Notes under the pieces: model-generated
Databases searched by the model: none
Seen by the model: only the letters and a program-made list of their open reading frames with translations
What the model was told of the DNA's origin: nothing
In this document: positions 32,001 through 44,620 of the stretch, piece after piece
Numbering within the stretch: the first letter of the stretch is position 1
How the letters are laid out: each line of letters opens with the position of its first letter
Source: Pratylenchus scribneri
Lineage: Eukaryota > Nematoda > Chromadorea > Rhabditida > Pratylenchidae
Direction: 5' to 3'
Length of the DNA: 64,000 nt
Assembly (NCBI GenBank): GCA_030063045.1
Contig: JAQSEB010000147.1
Location: 1,116,001 to 1,180,000 of the forward strand
Position numbers and translations under genes: made by a program

Positions 32001-35000
32001 TGGCACTTCCGTCCTATCCAGCCAAAAGAAGGTATCTAAAAAATTTTATTTTATTATTATTTAAATTTAAAAATTTTTTTACATTATTGCCTAATAATTC
32101 CATTTTTTTGAATAAAAACAACAATTAAAAATATTTTGGCAATAAAATTTTATTCTACCAAAAATACATATTTAAATAAGAAGAAATGAATTTAAAATCT
32201 CAAATAAAAAAAATAATATTCATTTTTATTTTTCTTTTGGAAACATTCTTTCATTATTTTCTACATTTTTCAATTGAACATTCTTTAATTCCCGAAATCT
32301 TTAAAAAGAATGAATTAATCGGCTGATTAAATCCTCCATAATTTCCTTTTCCATATAGGACATTTCCTAAAAATGCGGCAAAAAATAAATGAATAAGAAA
32401 AGAAAAAAGATTTGCCGCATTTAAAGAATGAGAGAGAGGGAAAAAAAGAATTGAATGGCGACAAATGGCCAAAAAATTGCCGAAAATGAATGGCAGAATG
32501 AGAGGGCCTATTGAAGGGCCATACAAAAGGGGAAATGGTGAAGATTTGGGCCATCATCGACCTCGATGCTGACTGAGGCTAATCCCCTTAAAATGGTCGG
32601 TCTTTATACATTTTTAATGGTATTGAAGTTGCCGCGCAAATTTGCATCAGTTAAGAAGAGCAAATTTTAATCAATTATTGGGCTTAAAATTAAACAGCTT
32701 TATGGGTAAACTATAAATAAGTGAAAATTACTTTAAATTTAAAATTAATTTGAAATAAAATTAGAAAAATGATTTATTTTTTAAAGGGAAAATCAGAGAA
32801 GAATAATGGAAAATTTCCATTATTAAGTATTAACAAATTTAAAAAAAGAAAATCAGATTTTGAGAAAATTCCGGTTTAAACTGAACTAAAATTTTCTTTT
32901 TATTTAAAATCAAATTCCGTTAAAAATTTTAAGAAATAGCAGTAATTATTTAGTTAACGAGTATTCAAAATATAGTAAAATTTTAAATTAACTTGCCAAT
33001 AAATTTCTCGATTGAAAATTAGCTTTATAATTCCTTTCCAGAAAAATTAAAATTCATCCATCATTTATTAATAAAACTTTTTCCCTAACCATCCTCAAAA
33101 CAATACAAAAATGACATTTGCTTTCCTTGACCTTTTCTATCCACTCTTTGTCCACTCTATAATAATATTTTATAATTGTTTGTTTATTCGTTCCCGACAA
33201 ATCCTTTTAAGGTGTCCTTCCAAACAATTGAACAATGTGAAATATTGTTATTCTACATATTATTCTCTCATTGAACAAAAGAAAGTGACTGCTGCTGAGG
33301 GCTGTCGTAGAGTAGTGAGGGTGGAAAAGAGAGAAACGAATATATATTCCTTTCATGGTAGAAAAGAAATTTGCGCATTCCAATGAATATTTGAATTAAA
33401 TTTAATAAAATTTCATTACGTTAATTGGCAAAAAAATTAATGGATTTGATAGAAATTGCCAAAAAATTAAGCGGCAAAATTGACAAAAATTGTTAAATTT
33501 TCATTTTTGATTTATTTGAAATTAATTTTTCGAATGAATATTTTCATTAAATTTAGCGAATTTGGTACTATGTCATGAATAGGATAGGATGACCTATGAA
33601 TTAGTGGATTTGATGGAAAATGCCAAAAAAATATTAGTCAAAAAGCTGCAAAATGGGCCAAAAAAGGACAGTTTTCATTTTCATTCATTTGGCCATAAAA
33701 TTATGGCCAATAAAAATCTAATTTTTTATTGCTCTTTCCCTTATCTAAAATTCCCTACAAAAATCCCTCAAAAATTTTGGCGCATTTTACGGCCACTTGG
33801 TTCGCGCACTATTCTTCCTTCGCCTCTTCCCTACCCACAATTTGTTCCTCAAATTGCGCCCCTTTTTGAATGGACACAATTTTTGAATGATGAGGGGTGG
33901 ACATTGAAGGCAATGAAAGGACAAAAGAAATGTAGAGGAGAGGAGGACCAAGGCCAAGGAGGAACACGAAAGAAAGGAACATGGGAAACTGTGGAGGAGA
34001 AAGTGGATTTGGGGTTGGATTATTCATATTCGGTCCCCAACCCAAGGACCACACCATCAAATACCAAGGACACAATTTGGGTGGTTGGAGGGGGTTGGGG
34101 GATATTGATGGGGTCAATCCGCCAATCTTTTATATATGTTTGGAACGAAAAATGACCCCTAACTCCAATAATTGTGGGACTAACAAGAAAATGGTTGAAG
34201 AGAGAAATGGACGAGATATGTAAATTGTCAGTTATTTTAGAAATGGTGGAATAATTTGGAAAAATTGCGGATTTGGTGATTGATCAGAATTTAAAAAGAG
34301 ATCTGATAAAAATGAATATTTTAAATTTTAATTATGAATTTATTTTCAAAATAATTTAATTCCCAATTTTAATTTAAATTTTGAATATTTTGAATTTACC
34401 TAATTAAGAATTTTTTGTTCATTAATATTTAAATTCCCAATTTTATTTAATTAAATTTTCCTACCCGGCACATCTCCGCCAAAGTGAAATTGACCAATTG
34501 AATGGCGGATTCGTTGACGGCAAAAACGTGACCAAGGATTTGTTGTTCATCCATTATGGATCGATGATGTTGTTGGGAATCCGAAATGGCCGAAAGCATT
34601 GGCCCAATGTAAACGCCCAACTCGGGTCGATATCCATTCGGGGTCCATTGTGGCTGTTGCTGATCGGCTGAGGAAGAGGAGGAAAATGCTGAGCCCGAAG
34701 ATGATTCGGAGAAAGCTTAAATTTAAAAATTAATTATTTTTAATTTAACTGTTATTTTATTAATTTATTTATTTAAATTAGCTGTTTTCAATAAATTTTA
34801 AATAAAATCAATAAATTTTTTCTTTTTTCGGATACTTATTATTAATAAAATTTTTTACCTAAAAATTAGTTATTAGAATAGCTTTATTTTAATTTCTTTT
34901 GACATTATTTCCAAAAATGTTTTAATTTTTAAAAACAAAATAAATTTCTGTAGGACTAGGGAATTTTTTTCTAGTAATCTATCGGGAAAAGTGTTCAGAT

Positions 35001-35887
35001 CACTCAATAAAATTCTAATTTAAAAAAGAAAATTTCGGATAAATAATATTTCACATTATTTTGCCTAATTATTAATTTTAAGCTCTTTTAGTTAATTTCT
35101 AATTATATTGAATTTTTATGATTTTTTCATACAATTTTACTGTAATTGTTTTTTCCAACTTTTTTTTGTAAATTTTTTAGCAATTTTTCTTCACATTAAC
35201 CCAAATTTTTACTGTCAAATTTTTGCCCTAAATCTGTTCATCAAATCTTTAAATTTTAATTCGCATTTCCTCCCAGTGCAAATCCGGCCCCCAATCCATC
35301 CAATTTCCAATCAAATGAAATGAAATGACGAAGGGCAATTTTATTTATATGTGCAGAAAATGCGCATTTTTTGCGCACTATGAAAATTGGGTATTGCAAG
35401 GTAAAGGCGCATTTTTGTTCTCCCCAAACTTTTTTCAGATGCAAAAATTAGGTCATCCCATTACACAAATTTCCATTCTCCCCAATATTTTCATCCATCC
35501 ATTTTTCTTTCTTTCCTCAAATAAAAAATATTCTAACTTGAACCTAGAAATAAAAAATGCGCATAAATTTGCCATGTGTAATGGAAAGATTAAATGAAAT
35601 AAAAATATAAAAACTTTTGATTCTTTGGAATTTCTTGCATTCTTGAGGAATTTTTTGGTCTGTTTTCAAAAAATTTATGGTTTTTAATGGAATTTTTATT
35701 TTGTTAATTAATTTGTTTTTGATTTTTTTTTATTTTTTATTTTAATTAAATGAATGCATTTTTTTAAATTTTTTATTTAAATTAATTTTCATTTCAAAAT
35801 TAATCTACCTTCATTCCCTGGAATGGTGACCAACAAAAGCACACAAGAAAATGCCAATAAATTGAGTGAAATTGCCAAGTTGAGCAT
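29086..35887 (-). CDS. Knickkopf-like secreted/anchored protein with two DM13 domains, 15 exons
   Basis: Exons in coding order: 35887-35809, 34715-34465, 32035-31963, 31908-31767, 31685-31614, 31558-31389, 31133-31040, 30978-30886, 30744-30622, 30548-30451, 30372-30267, 30225-30113, 29830-29749, 29518-29438 and 29238-29086. Exon 1 is a signal peptide (MLNLAISLNLLAFSCVLLLV). DM13-1 spans exons 2-3: GVYIGPMLSAI, ILGHVFAVNESAIQLVNF, DTFFWLDRTEVP. DM13-2 spans exons 4-7: APDGYFFVGRGLNVSKEAGV and DIYVELPEGHDVQHIDWLSV. Exons 10-14 match the plastocyanin-like part of Knickkopf (NNPLYLTDNAYGGYSKLS, GRLCRW, TPNTLYY, GGRIHVVDQFP). The C-terminal hydrophobic TIPIILFNILALSFPILIIF suggests a GPI or membrane anchor. 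About 576 aa against about 690 in insects; the DOMON domain is nearly absent. Exon 2 to exon 3 needs one extra base to stay in frame (see findings). Family role: organising and protecting chitin and cuticle at the cell surface. Confidence 0.85.
32036..34464. other. 2.4 kb intron 2 of the Knickkopf-like gene with GC-richer islands
   Basis: Much longer than the other introns of this gene except intron 1 (about 1.1 kb). Two islands stand out from the AT-rich background: 32230-32600 and 33590-34230. The second is purine-rich on the plus strand (GGAGGGGTTGGGGGATATTG-type runs) and open in both directions (33589-34155 +, 33809-34117 -), with no recognisable protein. Regulatory sequence is as likely as coding. 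Confidence 0.5.
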
Positions 35888-38353
35888 TTTTGTTGGATTA
35901 AATATATTTTTATTGCTCTAAAAATTGGAAAATTTAAAAGAAATTAATTAAATAGAATCAGAATTAAAATTAAAATTCAAAATTTAATAAATTTTTAGGA
36001 ACGGATTGATTTTTTGATTAAAATTCAGGAGTAAGAAAAATATTGATGCGAAAAATTCATGAAATTTTTTTAAAAATTTTTTCAAGGAATTCTTCTAGCA
36101 GAATTTTGAACATTTTTTTGTAATTTTAATGATAATAATGGAAAGTGAAAATGGCAAAAATTGAAAAGAAAGAATGTTAAGATTTTATGCCGCGCATGAA
36201 TAAAAAATGAAGAAATGGCAAAGATGGCCGCAAATGCAGAGCAAATCGCATCAAAAATAGTATTGTGATGGGTGGACAAAACAAAATGCCCTCCAAGCTC
36301 CAAAGGGCAATTCGGTCGTTCGGTCTTCTATTGTGATGGTGGATGAAAGAGGGAGGAGCAAATGTGCGCAGCAGCAAAGAAAAGGGAAGAAATGATGAAG
36401 GAGAAAAAGAGGGCGCTGCAATTAATCATCCAATCCCCATTCATTCCTTTCTCCATATTCTATAATAATTTGTGCCCCCGGCGAAAAATGAAATTGGTCT
36501 TTTGCGGGGGTCAAAAAATTTTTGAGGGGGAACACGAACACGGGAATGGGAATGGGAATGGGTAGAGGTTGACCGTTCAATATTTCATTTTATTATTATT
36601 TGAAAAAAGTTGTGTTCTAATTTTGAAGAAAATGAAAATTATTTCCATTCAAATTTTTAATAAATTATTTTAAAATTTAGAAAAATTGGATTTTTCTGGC
36701 CATCAATTTTTAGGTTCCTAAATTCTAAGTACAGAAAAATTAATTAATGAGGGTTTTGCTTTTGATATTTAATTAAGTTTACAAACAAAATTTGATGATG
36801 ATCTGAATTATATAAAAAGTTTCGCGTCCTAGAGAGTAGAGATGAGTTTAACTTGGGTGGTCCCTAGGAATGATTTACCTAACAAAAATTCAAATTAATT
36901 AACCAATTTAACTAATTTATTTTAACACAATCAAAAACTAAGAAATTAAAGTGCACAAAACAGAGTTGAACAAAGCAAAAGTGGATGAAAATATGCGCAA
37001 AAATGATCTCCTACGGGATTGCCGGAAAGACTTTGGGGAAGAGCTTAAATAGGGAAAGATGATTCATAGAAATAAGATTAAAAACAATTTCAACATATGG
37101 TAAAAATGGTTGAAAAACAAGAAAACAAAATAGGAAAACAATTTCAAAATATTCGCAAAGGCCAAAAATTTAAAATAAAATGGCTTAAAATTATCATCGA
37201 CTATTAGAATATGCATTAATGAATTTATTTAAATATTAATATTTTTAATAATATTTTAAAAAACAATTTGGATTAGGTTTAAGTTAGGTGCCTATTTATT
37301 ATGCGCTTAATCTATTCCCCAGCAGATATTTTTTATTATAAGTGGCACTCATTTTGATGCCCATTATCGAAGGAATGGAGTCCATTTTCTTCTCTCCAAA
37401 ATACCCAAGAGTAGTTTCGGCCTATTGTTTTTCCAGTCTCAAATTGACCAATAATGACCACGGGTGGGGTCTGGGGTATGGCGAAAAAAACGGGTCAAAA
37501 ATGGATTGGAGGATGATGATGGGGGGTTGCGGGTGCGTAATTTTTATGCACAGATGGCACGCGACCATTTGGGCCTCCTCAATTGAATGATGATGGGTTA
37601 AAAATGGCAGAAAATGGGTAAATGAAAAGAGTTTTAATATTTAAAAATGATAAAAGTGGCAAATAAACCACATAAATTTCGGCCAAGCCAAATAATTTTA
37701 GCCACGTTTTGATCATTTTTTCATCATAATTTTTAATATTTATATAATTTTAAAGGGAAATTTATTTTATTTTAATTTCTTTAAAAAAATGAATTTTCCA
37801 ACAACTTTTATGCAAAAACAATCTTTTTTGAGGCAATTATAAATTGGTCAATTCAAATTTATTTAAGATTTCAATGCTCCGAGAGCTAAGCTACAGTTTT
37901 AATATAACTCTAAATTTAATTTTCTACTTGCCGATATTTTATTATGGCCAATCAATAAAGATTCTTTTTCGACATTTTTATTTTTTGCCTAATTAAATAT
38001 ATATATCATGTTTTAAATTTTCAATTATTGCCATTTTTAAAGTAAAAATTTCAAAAAATGAGATTTTTGCCTTTTGGGAAAATTTCAAGTGGGATTTGGT
38101 GAATGAGGCGAAAAGGCTGATGGCAATGGGCTTTTGGATTGGACAAGTGGAAAATGACCCAACCCACTTTGCAGCGGAAGAAGGGTTGGACGGTGGTTGA
38201 CAGACATGAGTGGAAAATGAGAAGAGGAAATGGGAAAAGTGGAAGGTGGTCGAAAGAGGAAGAAGGAAGAGGAAGATTGTTTCCGCTTGGAATGACCACT
38301 GGGTTGCCGGCTGGCACTGCTGGAAACGATGTTGGCGGCGCGCGGAAGCCCGC

Positions 38354-38361
38354 GGTATAAA
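38354..38361 (+). promoter_or_regulatory. candidate TATA box in GC-rich setting
   Basis: TATAAAAG preceded by GC-rich GGCGCGCGGAAGCCCGCGG (38335-38353) and followed by AGCAACGG. The arrangement, a TATA box next to a short GC-rich segment in an AT-rich genome, resembles a core promoter on the plus strand. No open frame or splice chain follows that I can support, so any transcript would be non-coding or have a distant first coding exon. Confidence 0.35.
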
Positions 38362-39452
38362 AGAGCAACGGAAAAATTTATCCGGTTTCCTCCGGGCTGG
38401 GATTGAATTTGGGTGCATTGAAAAAGGAAGAGGATATTTGCATGGATTGAAATTGGAAGGCATTGATGGATATGGATCAATTTCTCAAAATTGATTCGAT
38501 TAATTGGACAAAAAATTATGAAAAATTGAAATGCAATCTTTTCTGAAAATGTTTTTATGAATTATATTAAAAATGACTGGACTTTTTGATTAGAAAATTT
38601 ATAACAAATTAAGAATTAGTGTCTAAAAATTCATTTATAATTAGAAAATTGGTTTATGAAAATGGATTTTTTGAGATTACTCTATAGCTCATATTCAATT
38701 TACAAAAGCCTCCATTGTCCATGGATAAAAATTATATCTTTTTTCAATTTATTTTTTAATTTTATGTGTTCTCTGCTCTCTCTAATTAGACTATTGCTCA
38801 ATGCACATAATGTCATATCCAAATGTAACCAATGGCCAAAAATTTTATCATGTTTTTTTTTGATTTCTTTTTTTACCAATTTTATTTCCTCTAATTTAAA
38901 ATCATATTCATCTTTTATTTATTTATTAATTGAAAAAAATGGTCAAAGTTAAATTTAAAAATTAAGCAATGTAATTTTCTGAATTAAATAAAAAATAAAT
39001 TTTTTTCAGAACAAAAATAAAGAAAAAATATAATTTATAATTTTTATTACAAAAAATTTTGCAAAAATGGATTGAACGATTGCAGAAAAATCGCATTTTA
39101 AGTTAAAAAGATCAAATAAAATGAGCACTACAATCAGCGACAATGCGCAATAAAATGATGGAAAGCGGCGATGGGCAATAAAATCGCCGATCCCCAGCAG
39201 AAATATAGGTAGTTGTGCTTTGCATGGATTTCTATTTTCCCAATATTTTTAATCTCGTACGCTTGATTACCCAAATTGCGCGCATTGTGTATATTTCCCC
39301 AATCCCCAATTGATTAATATGGAATTGGAAATGATGGGAAATATTAAAGAATAATTCTTGATTTTATTTTTAAAAAATTTCAAAATTTTATTTTTTCCAG
39401 CTTTTTTACTTAAATTCATGTTAAATGTATTAATTTACATAAAAAAGGATGG

Positions 39453-39855
39453 TATTTAATTTGCATAAAAAATTATTGAATTTGCATAAAAAATTATTGA
39501 ATTTGCATAAAAGAATATTTAAAATGCATAAAAGTTTATACCGGTTTAGCGTTTAGTCTAAAATTCATAAACCATATACCATTCGATAGATCTCATCGAG
39601 ACGCGTCGATTGGTATATATTTTGTCATGGTTTGATCAAAAATAAAGGTTTTAAACCACTTAAACAATTTTATGGGTTTTGGTTCAAAACCAATTAAACC
39701 ATGACAAAATATATACCAATCGACGCGTCTCGATGAGATCTATCGAATGGTATATGGTTTATGAATTTTAGACTAAACGCTAAACCGGTATAAACTTTTA
39801 TGCATTTTAAATACTCTTTTATGCAAATTCAATAATTTTTTATGCAAATTAAATA
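39453..39855. mobile_element. 403-bp foldback element with near-perfect arms
   Basis: Left arm TATTTAATTTGCATAAAAAA..GTTTATACCGGTTTAGCG..ATACCATTCGATAGATCTCA.. is repeated almost base for base in inverted order on the right, each arm about 185 bp, around a short centre near 39655. The left arm has one extra copy of the 21-bp ATTGAATTTGCATAAAAAAT unit. No ORF. Diverged relatives are at 13.7-14.0 kb and 52.2-52.8 kb. Confidence 0.9.
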
Positions 39856-39885
39856 TTTCCCCATAAAAAATCATTAAATTTATAA

Positions 39886-40125
39886 AAACTTTCGTGTCGA
39901 AAAATCAATATTTTTGTGACACATAACATAACCAAATCAGGCTCCTTTGAGATATCTTTTCTAGTTTCTAAACTACCTAATTAATCCTAAACTCCATCCT
40001 GGGCTTAATAAATCTAATCCTAAGTCCCAGCACCTAGGATCTAGTACCTACGGCCAAGTTATAAATAAGTATGGCCAGTCACAAAAAATTAAAATATTGG
40101 ATTTCTAACTCGAAAGTTTTTATAT
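39886..40125. mobile_element. MITE with AAACTTTCGTGTCGAAAA ends
   Basis: Left AAAACTTTCGTGTCGAAAAA and right TTCTAACTCGAAAGTTTTTA are inverted. The subterminal TTTTTGTGACAC/AGTCACAAAAAA also pair. About 240 bp, starting 30 bp after the foldback element. The interior GGCCAAGTTATA and CTAGTACCTA words match the MITE at 9071-9323. Confidence 0.65.
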
Positions 40126-40872
40126 GTAAATTTTAGGCATTTTTATGCAAATTAATATCATTTTTAAAAATTTTAAAAGAATTATTTCTTCGCTTGCATT
40201 ATAAAATATGATTGCTATAAAGAGGAAAATGGCCAATAAATTGATGCGTGTCTTCCTTTGTCTGCTTGGATGGAATGGACAAAAAGCTTCGCATTCGCAC
40301 CCAAGGCAAAATGCTTCCTCTGATGATGAGGAAAATGATGATGAGTTATATTCTTCGCCCCCAGCTGCTTTTGGTCGGTCGATACAAAAAGCCTGCTTTT
40401 GCTTCTTTTGGGTGGAGGAAGAACCGGCATTGGGAATTTTGGAAGCCTCCGATTGACTTGGTGAATGAATGAATGTGAATGCTTACTTTGAATGAATGAA
40501 TGAGGAAAAGCGGTGGACTCAGTTTTCGTCCATTTTTGGGGTTAAAATGGAAGAAAGGAGGAAGATGTTTTGCGCAAGATAACGGAGCGCGCGTTGTGGT
40601 GTCCCCTAGCCCTAACTGCACCCATCGACCCCGGGCGAATTGCCGATGAAGATGAAGAAATGGATGAGGAAAATATGAGGAAATGGGATGAATGGATTGG
40701 GGGAGGGGACAGAGGATGATGGAAGATTTGGAGGCGAAGATTGAATTGTGAGCCGCAGGGGAAATGGAAGGGGGAAATTTTGGTTATTTTGAGGCGAATT
40801 CTGATGAAGTAAATAAATAAAAATTATTGTATTGTCAAAATCAGATTTTTGAATGAATAAACAAAAAATTAA

Positions 40873-41263
40873 TACAGCAAATATTGAAAATTAGCTAATT
40901 ATGGAATTAGCTAGATGCTTCGCTAACCAATTTAGAAATCTCGGCTTATAAATAAATCCACAGAGCACAGACTTGAGAATAGGTTATTCGACTCATCATT
41001 GTCAATTTAATCACTGAAATTTCAATTTTAAAAGGTATTGACTTATTTTTTAAAGATGGACCGTTGTTTAAGCCCAAATAGTGTTTCGGGTCTGAAATTG
41101 ATATTAATCAGACTAAATCGACTATATTTAATCGAATGAACTTATTCTCGGGTTTGTTTTATGAGGGTCTAGAAGCTGAAATTTCCAAAATTAGCTATCA
41201 CTTCTAGTTCAAAATAATTCCGGAATTAGTAAATTTCAAATATTAGCTGTTAACAACATATAT
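40873..41263. mobile_element. foldback element of the TATATGTTRCG family (diverged)
   Basis: AATCTCGGCTTATAAATAAA and ACAGACTTGAGAATAGGTTA on the left pair with TTATTCTCGGGTTTGTTTTA and CTAGAAGCTGAAATTTCCAA on the right. The ends GCAAATATTGAAAATTAGCT and CAAATATTAGCTGTTAACAA are also inverted. Same inner arms as the 24596-25018 copy. Confidence 0.65.
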
Positions 41264-42599
41264 ATTATTTAGGTAAAATAGTCGAAATGGGAAAAATAAA
41301 TAAAAATTTTACAAGCTCTGATCTCAATTAAAATTTAAATGTCAAATAAACTACCTAAATAAACCCATATTCATTCATGCAATTTTGTCAATATTATGCA
41401 TATTTCATGTGCGCGAATTAATCTAAATATTTTGATGACATCCCTCACCACAAAATGGGCCGAATGACTCCATTGGGAGGAAAAGATTGGAAGAGGATTG
41501 GTGGGCAAATAATCCCCCCCCCCCCCCCCTATCCCCTATATTTGGGCATTTTGGTGGGGTGTCCGGTGTCCAATGTCCAGCAGGCCGGTCATCCATTACC
41601 ATCCATTTCCTTCCACATTTGTACCATTCATCACCAAATCCAAGTGTCAAATCCACCAAAAATGGGGGACAACCCCAGCAAAATGGGTGTCCATTTGCAC
41701 TTTGTTTTGATTGGTGGCCAAGATAAAATCCTCCCACTAGAAAAATAACAAGACGAATTTAGGCCAAATGGTCAAATTGTGAGAAAATTTTTTTTTTATA
41801 AGTAAGGTGAAATTTAAATTAAAATTTTGAATGCATTTTTAAAAAATATTTAAAACTTAATTAATGTGGAAAATTCCTAATAAAAAATTGGATGTGATAT
41901 AATGAAGAAGAGGAACATTTAAATTAGGAATATTTATTTTATTTATTTATCTTTGTTTTCTGGATTTTATCCGAAATTGTTTAGGTCTAGAATGCTTATT
42001 AGGTTTTAAACTCGATAGAATGCGTTTGATCCTAAAAAATATTCTAAATCCTCGTTTCAAATCCCGCATCCAATCTCTGATGAGCCAATCCCTCTCTCAA
42101 AAAACGGTCATTGAGTCGGCCTTGGCCCTTTTGCCCCTAGCCCAACGCGAAAATCCCAGCCAAATGGACCATATGCAAACAAAAAAGCGAAGCGCTGGAG
42201 GCGGCGACAATGAAGGCGCCGAAGGCCGATTGGAGGGCCCCGGAGGGGAGGCCATCTTCCCTTGGAGGGCAGGGACAAGGATGCCATATGGACGGTGCCG
42301 GGGGGAAAATGGACAATCGCAAAGGGGGGTAAAGAGGAAAATTGGAGAGGGAAATGAGGGAAGTGAAGGGGATTGGCCGAAAAAATGGGGGTGCGGTGAG
42401 AATTGGACATGAGTGAGAATTTTCGGACGAAGAATGGGCCCAAAAACTCCAAGGTCAATTGACTGTCTTGTCCTCCTTGGAAAGTGTGAAAATGAGGGAA
42501 AGAATTGAGATGGGAGCACGATGAGATGATTTATTCTGAAAAATTTGAAAAGAAATGGAGCGGAATTTAATTGTTTGGGAATTTTAGTTTGAATTTGAG

Positions 42600-44163
42600 A
42601 TAGGAAAATAAATTTTTTAAAAATATTTTCTATGATAGTATTATCATTTTAAATCTAATCTTATTAAATTGTAATTGTTGTAATTAGTTGAGATTTTTAG
42701 GCCCTAATGATTTTTTTCCAAAAAAACCAATCAAATCTAATACATACAAAAATAGATCAAAGCCAAAAATTATGCTCCCTTTATAATTATAAAAACCCAT
42801 ATTGGAATTTATATTTAATTGTAAGTCTAAAAATGGGCACTAGATTACCAAAATGAATTTTGGATCAACATCTAAAATGATGAACAAAATTTGCAACTTT
42901 TTGAAGCAAATATCTTAGCTGGGGATATTTTTGAATACTTAATAATAAGCCTTCATTTTATTCCCAAAAAAATTATTTTGGCCATGAAAAGGGTAGAAAA
43001 GGGCGGTAGTAACAGGTGTTCTAATCATAAAGAAAAAATGGGATGGGATTGGCCGTTTACCAAAGAGCGCAAGGATTTTGGCTTAAAAAGGACGAAACCG
43101 TAAATTGGTGAAAATGAATAGGTGGAAAGGAAGCCGACCAAAAATTGAGGCTAATAAAGGACATTGATGTGTCTCTTTTTTGGAATTGGATTTGCTTTTT
43201 CGGAAATTACTATGACGATTGATGAATTTAATTAACGGATTGGGGGAAATTGACTGAATTAAAAACGGAAAAAATAATAATAAATAATATTAAAAAAAAT
43301 TAAACTAACTAACAAAATTATTCCTTCAAATTTCAGCATAAAATTGATATTAATAATGAGTAAAATTTTATATAATTAGAGTTAAAAATAAATTTATTTA
43401 ACACCAAAATTTATATTCCAAATATTTCTCTTATGGATTTATTAATACTAACAAAAAAAAATTGTTGCATTTGGAATAATAAAGGTAATTGTAATGTTCA
43501 ATTGTTATCCCCGGATTTACACAAAAATGGTCCTACTCTTTGTTGCTTTTAAGTAAAATTGGTTGGTCCCACTTCTTCCTTTTTGTGTATAGTTAGCTCA
43601 ACCTGACTTTGAGCTAGGGATATGGAAGTATACAAAATTGAAGAAAAGAAGAACCGGTCCTTAAGCGATTGGATGCAAAAATACAAATTTAAATTAAAGG
43701 TTCTATATAGCATTTTGAATAATAGTAAATTTGAATAATATTTTAAAAAATTTAATTGAATTCTTAAATAAAATAAAAATTTATAATTAGAAATTTTAAA
43801 ATTAATTAGACATTTTATTTCCAATAAAATCATCGTATTTGTATTGAGCATTTTCTCTTTTCACTTTCATTTACAATAAGAGTACGAGTGTGATGATGTG
43901 ATCCATTACAAAAATATTTTATTTCCATTGAAATGAATTTTTTTTGAAATTAACTTTTAATTTTTTTATTTTATTTGATTTCTGGATGATCTGCTGATCA
44001 GTATTTATAAATTATTATTGTGATATTCTATCGAAATTTATTTTAATATTTTTAATAAAGAAAATTTTTTAAGCAAACAAAAACACAACTTTTAATAAGC
44101 AAATGAAAACAATAAATCATCATATTTCATTTTTTTGTATTTTTAATTTTCCAATTTAATCAA
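42600..44163. other. AT-rich, nothing recognised
   Basis: No coding, repeat or RNA feature supported. ORFs at 42891-43103 (+) and 43549-43851 (-) lack family features or splice partners. Confidence 0.55.
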
Positions 44164-44386
44164 ATTAAAACTAGTGTTCGGCACGAGACGAGATCTCGGC
44201 GAGATTTTCCGAGATATCGGACCGAGATTTTTTCGAGATATCGATCTCGATATCGTCTCGGTCAATTTTTGGAAAAACCGAGATTTTTCGAGACCGAGAT
44301 TTTCCCGAGATATCGATCTCGGTCTCGTCTCGGTCGACTTTCAATATCGTCGAGATTTCCCGAGATTCGAGATTTGTCAAAACATG

Positions 44387-44620
44387 CATTTTTGGCTGAA
44401 ATTTTTCTCTGACGGGGGCATTTTTGGCTGAAATTTTCCCTGACGGGAGCATTTTTGGCTGAAATTTTCCCTGACGGGAGCATTTTTGGCTGAAATTTTC
44501 CCTGACGGGAGCATTTTTGGCTGAAATTTTCCCTGACGGGGGCATTTTTGGCTGAATTTTTTCCCTAAGAGGACTATTTTTGGCCGAAATTTTCCCTGAT
44601 GAGAACATTTTTGGTTAAAA
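44387..44620. repeat. 31-bp minisatellite, about 8 units
   Basis: Unit CATTTTTGGCTGAAATTTTC + CCTGACGGGAG. Units begin at 44387, 44419, 44450, 44481, 44512, 44543, 44574 and 44606, the last two diverged. It lies in the left part of the outer hAT-type element. The minus-strand open frame here is a by-product of the 31-bp period. Confidence 0.9.

Larger units (their letters stand above)
35888..44163. other. 8.3 kb gene-poor region with GC-richer islands
   Basis: No supported gene. GC-richer islands of 250-500 bp occur at about 36180-36570, 37340-37600, 38050-38480, 40200-40770, 41420-41760 and 42015-42520, separated by 75-85% AT DNA and by foldback elements. They have overlapping open frames on both strands, low-complexity predicted peptides and no splice-joined domains, so I do not call them coding. 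A poly-C run of about 15 is at 41514-41528. As the 5' side of the Knickkopf-like gene it may carry its distal control sequence. Confidence 0.5.

Noticed and set aside
33589..34155. 188-codon ORF in intron 2 of the Knickkopf-like gene
   Set aside because: Low-complexity, purine-rich, with an equally open reverse frame and no recognisable domain or splice partner.
37993..38494. Overlapping ORFs on both strands around 38.0-38.5 kb
   Set aside because: Three frames are open at once, as expected for a GC-richer island. No conserved-looking motif and no joined exons.
42020..42519. ORFs of 130-140 codons on both strands
   Set aside because: Mutually overlapping, with Gly/Pro-rich composition and no family resemblance. 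Kept only as a GC-richer island.
44171..44608. 145-codon minus-strand ORF with repeated SGKISAKNAPVRE units
   Set aside because: It is the translation of the 31-bp minisatellite and the hAT subterminal region, not a gene.
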